NCBI GenBank assembly: GCA_001897155.1
Contig: MKSF01000037.1
Coordinates: 124,001-188,000, forward strand
From: Bacteroidetes bacterium 47-18
GTDB lineage: Bacteria > Bacteroidota > Bacteroidia > Chitinophagales > Chitinophagaceae
Direction of reading: 5' to 3'
DNA length: 64,000 bases
Part shown: one piece after another, positions 58,906-64,000 of the stretch
How the letters are laid out: each line of letters opens with the position of its first letter
How positions within the stretch are numbered: the first letter of the stretch is position 1
Notes under the pieces: generated by a model
The model's input: the letters and a program-made list of their open reading frames with translations, nothing else
Told to the model about the DNA's origin: nothing
Database searches by the model: none
Translations under genes and position numbers: made by a program

Positions 58906-60567
58906 ATGCCATTAGATACTTCCATTAAATCTGTACTTATCATCGGTTCAGGCCCTATTGTTATAGGCCAGGCGTGCGAATTTGACTATTCCGGTTCCCA
59001 GGCTGCAAGAAGCCTGCGCGAAGAAGGGATCAAAGTGACGCTTATCAACAGCAACCCGGCCACTATCATGACCGATAAGCTGGTCGCTGATAATGTGTAC
59101 CTTTTACCACTTACACCCGAAAGTATAGAGCGTATACTGGAAGAAGTGCAGATAGATGCAGTGCTGCCTACTATGGGCGGCCAGACAGCCTTGAATCTTT
59201 CTAAGGAAGTAGAGGAGCTGGGCATCTGGGAAAAGTTTAATGTACGCCTGATAGGTGTGGATATCAAAGCCATTGATAAGGCTGAGGACAGGGATCTTTT
59301 CCGAGAATGGATGATAGAGATGGGTATTCCCGTAGCGCCTGCACGGGTGGCCAATTCCCTGCTGGAAGGTAAGGAGATCGCACAGGAGATCGGTATCCCG
59401 CTGGTGATCCGTCCTTCTTTCACCCTGGGAGGTTCCGGCGGCGGGTTTGTAAAATCCAAGGATGAGCTGGAAGCAGCTCTGAACGCGGGACTGAACGCAT
59501 CGCCTATCCACGAGGTGCTGGTGGAAAAAGCTGTTCTGGGATGGAAAGAATTCGAGCTGGAGCTGCTCAGGGACAGCGCTGATAATGTGGTTATTATCTG
59601 TACGGTGGAAAACTTCGACCCGATGGGCATCCATACAGGGGATTCCATCACCGTAGCACCTGCGATGACGCTGAGCGATACGGCCTTTCAATTAATGCGT
59701 AATACCGCTATAGATATGATGCGCAGCCTCGGGAACTTTGCCGGTGGCTGTAATGTGCAGTTCGCGCTCAATCCCGAAACGGAAGAGATCATAGCGATAG
59801 AGATCAATCCGCGTGTGAGCCGTTCTTCTGCCCTGGCATCCAAGGCCACGGGCTATCCTATCGCCAAGATCGCCGCGAAGCTGGCTGTCGGCTATAACCT
59901 GGATGAGCTGCAGAACCAGATCACGCAGACCACTTCAGCATATTTTGAGCCGGCGCTGGATTACGTGATCGTAAAAATGCCAAGATGGAACTTCGATAAA
60001 TTCAAGGGCGCGGATGATACCCTGGGTCTCCAGATGAAATCCGTGGGAGAAGTGATGGCGATCGGCCGCAGCTTTCCCGAGGCCTTACAGAAAGCCTGCC
60101 AGTCCCTGGAAAATAATGCCACAGGTCTTACTTCCATTTCCAGGAGCAAGATGCGCCCGGAAGAGCTGATGGAATACCTGAAGCGTCCTACCTGGGACAG
60201 GATCTTCCGCCTGAAAGAAGCGCTGGAAGCGGGTATCTCCATTAAGACGCTGAGAGAGCTCACGCATATCGACCGCTGGTTCCTTTACCAGATACAGGAT
60301 ATCATCAAGGTAGAGCAGCAACTGAAAGCCATCGGTAACCTGAACGATATCCAGCCTGAATTTATGCTGGAATGTAAAAAAATGGGCTTTTCCGATGAGC
60401 AGATCGCAACCGTATTAAAGGACTGTACACCCGAACAGGTATATGATTACAGGAAAGCCAACGGGGTGACCCGTATCTATAAGATGGTGGATACCTGCAG
60501 CGCCGAATTCGCGGCTGTAACGCCTTATTTTTACTCTACCTTTGAAGGAAAATCCGAAAAAGTATAA
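58906..60567 (+). CDS. carB: Carbamoyl-phosphate synthase large subunit, N-terminal half only
   Basis: The 553-residue protein matches the first half of CarB (the carboxyphosphate synthetic unit and oligomerisation domain). Motifs: IIGSGPIVIGQACEFDYSGSQA, PTMGGQTALNLS, VIRPSFTLGGSGGGF, EVLVEKAVLGWKEFELELLRD, FDPMGIHTGDSITVAPA and EINPRVSRSSALASKATGYPIAKIAAKLAVGY. It ends VDTCSAEFAAVTPYFYSTFEG shortly before the stop, exactly where the ~1070-residue enzyme continues into its second ATP-grasp half. A strong terminator follows 18 bases later, so the second half must be a separate gene elsewhere. It supplies carbamoyl phosphate for arginine and pyrimidine synthesis. Confidence 0.92.
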   Translation: MPLDTSIKSVLIIGSGPIVIGQACEFDYSGSQAARSLREEGIKVTLINSNPATIMTDKLVADNVYLLPLTPESIERILEEVQIDAVLPTMGGQTALNLSKEVEELGIWEKFNVRLIGVDIKAIDKAEDRDLFREWMIEMGIPVAPARVANSLLEGKEIAQEIGIPLVIRPSFTLGGSGGGFVKSKDELEAALNAGLNASPIHEVLVEKAVLGWKEFELELLRDSADNVVIICTVENFDPMGIHTGDSITVAPAMTLSDTAFQLMRNTAIDMMRSLGNFAGGCNVQFALNPETEEIIAIEINPRVSRSSALASKATGYPIAKIAAKLAVGYNLDELQNQITQTTSAYFEPALDYVIVKMPRWNFDKFKGADDTLGLQMKSVGEVMAIGRSFPEALQKACQSLENNATGLTSISRSKMRPEELMEYLKRPTWDRIFRLKEALEAGISIKTLRELTHIDRWFLYQIQDIIKVEQQLKAIGNLNDIQPEFMLECKKMGFSDEQIATVLKDCTPEQVYDYRKANGVTRIYKMVDTCSAEFAAVTPYFYSTFEGKSEKV

Positions 60568-60584
60568 GGATATAAATATCATAC

Positions 60585-60618
60585 AAAGAGCGCCCCGGGA
60601 TATCCCGGGGCGCTCTTT
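60585..60618. terminator. Strong terminator after carB
   Basis: A perfect 34-base palindrome (17-base arms, GAGCGCCCCGGGAT core) with TTTC after it lies 18 bases beyond the carB stop. It can also act on the convergent nei-like gene. Confidence 0.88.
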
Positions 60619-60653
60619 CATACAATCCTGTGTGAGCGTAACTTTTAACCTGG

Positions 60654-61381
60654 TCAGTACAATACCTGGCAATTTTCACAATAGAAGGTCCGCCGGTTTG
60701 TTTTGCCTAAATAATCTTTGATGATAGGCAGGTTGCACCGGGTACAGGTTTTCCTGGTATGGGCCAGCCAGTGCTTTTTAAGGGTGAATTCCTTTTTCCA
60801 TTCCAGGAAATCAAAGGCGTAATTCCTGGTTTCCTTTATAAGCTCCGACAGCTTTTTGGCAGGTAGCGCGGCAACGGTATTCAAAGGATGCAGCTTTACG
60901 CGGTACAATACTTCATTCTTGATGATATTGCCTGACCCGGCAAAAATATCCTGGTCCAGAAGCGCATCGCATAAAAGCATAGCGGGCTGGGCCTTTAATT
61001 TTTTACCCGCGGCTTTGGCATCCCAGGAATCGCTCATGATATCCGCTGACCAGTCATACACCGTGTCCGGATCTGCTTCCATGATCTTAACGGAGCAGGT
61101 ATAGAAATTAATGAAACCATCGCTGAACTTCAGACCCAGCCGGGGCGTTGCGGCTTCTCTTCATTGATCAGGTAGGAGCCGAACAGCATAAAATGGATCT
61201 TTATGGTAAAATCTTCCAGGCAGATCAGGAAATGTTTGCCCCATGACCGGAACGCGGTCACTTTCTGCCCGGCGGCACGCTGTATCGCTTCTTTGCTATT
61301 GCCTGTTACAGCAAGTATCTTCTTTCCCAGGAAAGGCTGTACCAGCTCTTTCAGAATAATGATGGACGGACCTTCAGGCAT
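60654..61381 (-). pseudogene. Fpg/Nei-family DNA glycosylase interrupted by a frameshift
   Basis: The minus-strand gene starts MPEGPSIIILKELVQPFLGKKI at 61381, with the catalytic Pro-Glu of the formamidopyrimidine/endonuclease VIII family, and runs in one frame to 61130. The continuation RLGLKFSDGFINFYTCSVKI then MEADPDTVYDW is found in another frame and proceeds to 60654. It includes the H2TH region (LLDQDIFAGSGNIIKNEVLYRVKLHP) and an intact zinc finger (CTRCN...FYCENCQ). Adding one C to the four-C run at 61142-61145 would restore a full ~243-residue protein. It may be a pseudogene, a sequencing error or a phase-variable run. It follows the DUF72 gene by 17 bases. Confidence 0.85.
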
Positions 61382-61398
61382 GATCAGTATTATTTATG

Positions 61399-62148
61399 TT
61401 ATAAGATATTTGAATGATTCACAGGTTTCTGCCGGACGAGCTCCTGCATCTGCCTGCTGTTGACTAAAGCGGCGCTGCCCCAGGTATTGTTGAAATATAT
61501 AAAAGCCTTATCGTGGCCGTCACCTATTTCCTCCAGGACATCCTTCAGGGCCTGTTCAGGATATTCCGACTTATACAATACCGGCTTGCCGTGAAAACGG
61601 TAATACACCACCGGGCTGTTGACCACCGCAGCTTCAGGCAGCTTATTGCCGGGATAGCTTTGCCCGCAGAAAATGATATTATGCCGGTTCAGCATATCCA
61701 GCACCTCCTGTGTCCACCAGCTTTCATGCCGGAATTCAACAACATTAGGCATGGAATGATCCAACTGGTCACAGATCAGTTGCAGGCGTTCGGGCGTGAA
61801 AGAGAAGCCGGGAGGCATCTGAAACAGGATACATCCCAGCTTTTCCTTCAGGCCCGCGGATACCAGGTCGCAAAAAGCCAGTATTTCCTTCTTGTCGATA
61901 TGCAATCGTTTCAGGTGAGTGAACAGGCGGGGAGCCTTTACGGAAAAAAGAAAATCCCCGGGGCTATCCTCATACCATTTCTGCAGGGAGGAAGGAGAAG
62001 GCATACGGTAGAAGCTGGAATTGATCTCCAGCGTATTAAAATGTTTACAGTAAAACTTAAACCAATCCCTGGCTGCTATCCCTTCGGGATAGAAAATCTG
62101 TTTCCATTCCTTATAATAATATCCTGAGCATCCTATATAATACTTCAT
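61399..62148 (-). CDS. DUF72 (YecE-like) protein
   Basis: This 249-residue protein of the DUF72/YecE family has a TIM-barrel-like fold of unknown activity, often found beside DNA repair genes. Visible family features are IGCSGYYYKEWKQIFYP at the N-terminus, YCKHFNTLEINSSFYRMPS, DFLFSVKAPRLFTHLKRL, CILFQMPPGFSFTPERLQLI, VVEFRHESWW and VYYRFHGKPVLYKSEYPEQAL with FIYFNNTWGSAALVNSRQM. All expected blocks are present, so it appears intact. It is first in a unit with the frameshifted Fpg/Nei gene 17 bases downstream. Confidence 0.88.
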   Translation of the reverse strand: MKYYIGCSGYYYKEWKQIFYPEGIAARDWFKFYCKHFNTLEINSSFYRMPSPSSLQKWYEDSPGDFLFSVKAPRLFTHLKRLHIDKKEILAFCDLVSAGLKEKLGCILFQMPPGFSFTPERLQLICDQLDHSMPNVVEFRHESWWTQEVLDMLNRHNIIFCGQSYPGNKLPEAAVVNSPVVYYRFHGKPVLYKSEYPEQALKDVLEEIGDGHDKAFIYFNNTWGSAALVNSRQMQELVRQKPVNHSNIL

Positions 62149-62406
62149 AGTATAACCTTATGGTTTTCCCGGGATAGGGGAAGCGCTGTTTGCAGTATAC
62201 AATTCCCCCGTCTCCCGATTATATTATCCACATCCACAACACCGATACATTGCAAAAAGTTTCTAAAAGCGCAGGAGTTCATTGTAATTGCCCTTTAATT
62301 TTTCATATATTAGTTCAGGCGATCGGGATTTCCGGATAGCGAAGCGTTTACCGCGGCCCGGATCAGCGGCCAGCCCTGGATCAGATACTCTTATAAATTT
62401 TCAAAA

Positions 62407-62829
62407 ATGGAATTAAAGGTGAAGGAAAGTTTCCTGCGGATCTTCTTTGGCATAACGGCCTGCTCTTTTATGCCGCATTGGGCTTGCCATTACTACAGGA
62501 TCGAAACGGTAAGCTCGTTCGTTATCGGGAGTTGGAGCCTGACCGTTTCGGAAAGCTATTTATTCATGTTGTTTTATACGCTGCTTATCTCCCTGGCAAT
62601 ACTGTCGGTCAGCATCAGGTCATTAAGACCAATATCGGGCCTGGTGGCAGGCCTGGTACATCTGGCATTGGGAGTTATCCATATTATCAGATTGCGCGCT
62701 TATTTTAAATTCGAGATATTTAACCTGGAGTGGCCGTTAAATGCTTCTTTAAGAGAGGTGCTTATTGTGATCCCGTTCGGTATCGCTTGCCTGTTGGTGT
62801 CTTTTTATAGTAACAACAAACGGGTATAA
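62407..62829 (+). CDS. Small multi-pass membrane protein, unknown
   Basis: The 140-residue protein has about four hydrophobic segments: FFGITACSFMPHWACHYYRI, SYLFMLFYTLLISLAILSVS, ISGLVAGLVHLALGVIHIIR and VLIVIPFGIACLLVSFYSNN. No family was recognised. The His and Cys residues in the first helix (HWACHYYR) could bind a metal or haem, but this is speculation. It is monocistronic; the 258-base gap before it contains one isolated DnaA-box match at 62224-62232 and no obvious promoter box. Confidence 0.72.
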   Translation: MELKVKESFLRIFFGITACSFMPHWACHYYRIETVSSFVIGSWSLTVSESYLFMLFYTLLISLAILSVSIRSLRPISGLVAGLVHLALGVIHIIRLRAYFKFEIFNLEWPLNASLREVLIVIPFGIACLLVSFYSNNKRV

Positions 62830-62844
62830 AATTTATAACAGAAC

Positions 62845-63060
62845 AGTTGGTAAATTGCCTGTAAACCGGGCACATTTGTTATTACCGATTCTCTGCTTAT
62901 AGAAAACAGCCTTTTATTACGGCTACGCTTCGCTGAGCAGTGTTCTCTCTGAGGTCCAGGAACCGCTTTTACTATAAAGGCACTTAGTGTGTTGATCCTT
63001 CCGGACGGATGTGAGGCATCTCTTATAATAGCTTTGTTTCCTGTATACAGATAATCAGTT
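62845..63060 (-). repeat. Interspersed repeat, family B copy 4 (long form, inverted)
   Basis: The reverse complement contains GGAAACAAAGCTATTATAAG, GAGATGCCTCACATCCGTCC and, further on, CAGAGAGAACACTGC and CCGTAATAAAAGG, aligning with 36001-36203 over roughly 190 bases. Confidence 0.75.
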
Positions 63061-63516
63061 AAATTTATATTGTTGATGTTTATTTTTAAATAATTTATAA
63101 ACAAAAAAGCTCAAATAAATAACAAAAGCCACGAAGTGTAGCAGCAGATACACGTATCCCAAAACAAAAATGTCTCCATCCGTTCGATTTTTTATTAATA
63201 AGGGGAAATAATCTATTACAACCAATAAATTGAGGACTAAAGAAAAAATCAGTGGCTTAAGGTAGTAGATCCTTTCTTTTAATACACTCCGATAGAAAGA
63301 GCGGAAAAAGAAGAAGGAAAAAAGTAATTTCACCAACAAAAATGTCATTAGCAAATCGAATAAAGATGGTATACCTATAAAAATAAATTCATTTCCAGAC
63401 ATACCACCACCATTAGTATTAGTGTTTAGGACCCCCCAGGTAATGGTGTTTGCAGCTACTATTTTTATAATGGCACAAATAATAATTATTATTGAAAACC
63501 GGTACAGTATCTTCAT
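63055..63516 (-). CDS. AT-rich multi-pass membrane protein, unknown
   Basis: I do not recognise this 153-residue protein. About four hydrophobic segments: MKILYRFSIIIIICAIIKIV, SLFDLLMTFLLVKLLFSFFF, PLIFSLVLNLLVVIDYFPLL and GYVYLLLHFVAFVIYLSFFV. The C-terminus is basic (KLFKNKHQQYKFN). A hydrophilic loop NTNTNGGGMSGNEFI follows helix 1. The base composition is clearly more AT-rich than most of the window. Its 3' end touches the repeat of family B. No close neighbour gives a functional hint. Confidence 0.65.
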   Translation of the reverse strand: MKILYRFSIIIIICAIIKIVAANTITWGVLNTNTNGGGMSGNEFIFIGIPSLFDLLMTFLLVKLLFSFFFFRSFYRSVLKERIYYLKPLIFSLVLNLLVVIDYFPLLIKNRTDGDIFVLGYVYLLLHFVAFVIYLSFFVYKLFKNKHQQYKFN

Positions 63517-63604
63517 CGTTCAAAATTTAAAGCTATAACATGCGCAGCCCTTTTATCCGTGTTGATGGTGTGGTTGGGCTGCCGTTTTCCCATTGGTTTC
63601 TCCA

Positions 63605-63730
63605 CTATAGATTGTGAAAAACCAGATTGCCTCCCGGAGCATTACCGCTTGTAAAGTTGAAAGTAATTTCAACAAAATTGTTCATACCTATGTAAAAATT
63701 ACCGTTTTTATTTATCATTATCTGATGCAT
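63605..63730 (-). CDS. Possible small protein or gene fragment
   Basis: A 41-codon minus-strand frame encodes MHQIMINKNGNFYIGMNNFV followed by EITFNFTSGNAPGGNLVFHNL, a composition that looks protein-like rather than random. An upstream in-frame GTG would add about ten residues before an in-frame stop. It may be the remnant of a longer secreted or phage-type gene. The rest of the gap from 63517 shows only a stem (GCAGCCC...GGGCTGC, about 63544-63583) and the repeat at 63850. Confidence 0.3.
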   Translation of the reverse strand: MHQIMINKNGNFYIGMNNFVEITFNFTSGNAPGGNLVFHNL

Positions 63731-63849
63731 AATTTTTGTGGTTGGACAATACACTGTTCTTGGTAGTTAAATTACGGATATTATTCAGCGCAGTAGCATG
63801 TTATTATAAAGGAGATGGTAAGGGCTTACCGGATATAATAAAAACAATG

Positions 63850-63975
63850 CTGTCTGAAAGTCTCTTGTATTGTCACATTGAGCTTGTCGAAATGTGATAG
63901 GTATCAATAAAACAACCCTGTCAATATTTCGGCTTAGCGCCATATGACAGGGTTGTTTTCTTTTTAGACAGACTC
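63850..63975 (-). repeat. Interspersed two-hairpin repeat, family A copy 3 (inverted)
   Basis: The reverse complement has the order of copies 1 and 2: GTCTAAAAAGAAAACAACCC, a CTGTCA...TGACAG hairpin, a short AT-rich link, then CACATTTCGACAAGCTCAAT ending GTGACA. Its first hairpin is flipped in orientation relative to copies 1 and 2. Confidence 0.8.
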
Positions 63976-64000
63976 ATAAATGTGGGCAATACCGGGTTCG

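Noticed and set aside
62224-62232. Exact DnaA box TTATCCACA
   Set aside because: It is isolated; about two exact TTATnCACA matches are expected by chance in the window, and no other boxes or AT-rich element accompany it.

Overview
The window looks like chromosome from a member of the Bacteroidota, probably a Chitinophagaceae-like lineage (the family is an inference). Evidence: several secreted proteins end in type IX secretion (T9SS) sorting domains of type A or type B; the primary sigma factor is the short RpoD form without region 1.1; TAnnTTTG promoter boxes recur upstream of genes on both strands; and there is a LytS/LytTR two-component pair and many Sec-lipoprotein signal peptides. No tRNA, rRNA, CRISPR array, transposase or phage structural gene was seen.

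Layout. 1-2302: an AT-rich, unrecognised large gene running in from the left, followed by an abruptly ended second reading frame. 2374-12295: a fatty-acid degradation block with a TetR regulator and its palindromic operator, fadN-fadA-fadE, a FadL-type porin, an SGNH-hydrolase lipoprotein, a thioesterase and a DUF2147 protein. 12367-22146: secreted and regulatory genes, including an intradiol dioxygenase carrying a T9SS tail, a LytTR/LytS pair, two lipoproteins in tandem and a gliding-motility-type (T9SS B) protein. 22349-34674: gcdH, rpoD, yceI, tsaC, a four-gene cluster ending in nrnA, three tandem FKBP-type prolyl isomerase paralogues, and a polyprenyl glycosylphosphotransferase. 34813-39724: an enoyl-CoA hydratase, a possible small RNA, gmk with a beta-helix lipoprotein, and tyrS. 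39944-50150: two giant T9SS beta-helix adhesin-like genes, one with a 585-residue internal duplication. 50428-62829: dedA, a degenerate GDPD lipoprotein, mnmG, small membrane proteins, an ABC ATPase, a half-length carB, a frameshifted nei/fpg and a DUF72 protein. The end holds membrane hypotheticals and repeats.

The most notable signal is around 54.3-57.0 kb. Three parS sites (TGTTTCACGTGAAACA or the C variant) lie inside and beside mnmG. About 0.8-2 kb further on is an intergenic cluster of three perfect and three one-mismatch DnaA boxes followed by a very AT-rich stretch. Transcription points outward on both sides. This is probably the chromosomal replication origin and ParB loading region, although neither dnaA nor parAB is in the window.

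Other points of interest: a candidate ~100-nt small RNA at 35.7 kb, a perfect 44-nt palindrome between rpoD and yceI, three families of interspersed palindromic repeats, a CarB that stops at the boundary between its two halves, a frameshifted DNA glycosylase, and FKBP proteins built from two degenerate plus one canonical domain.
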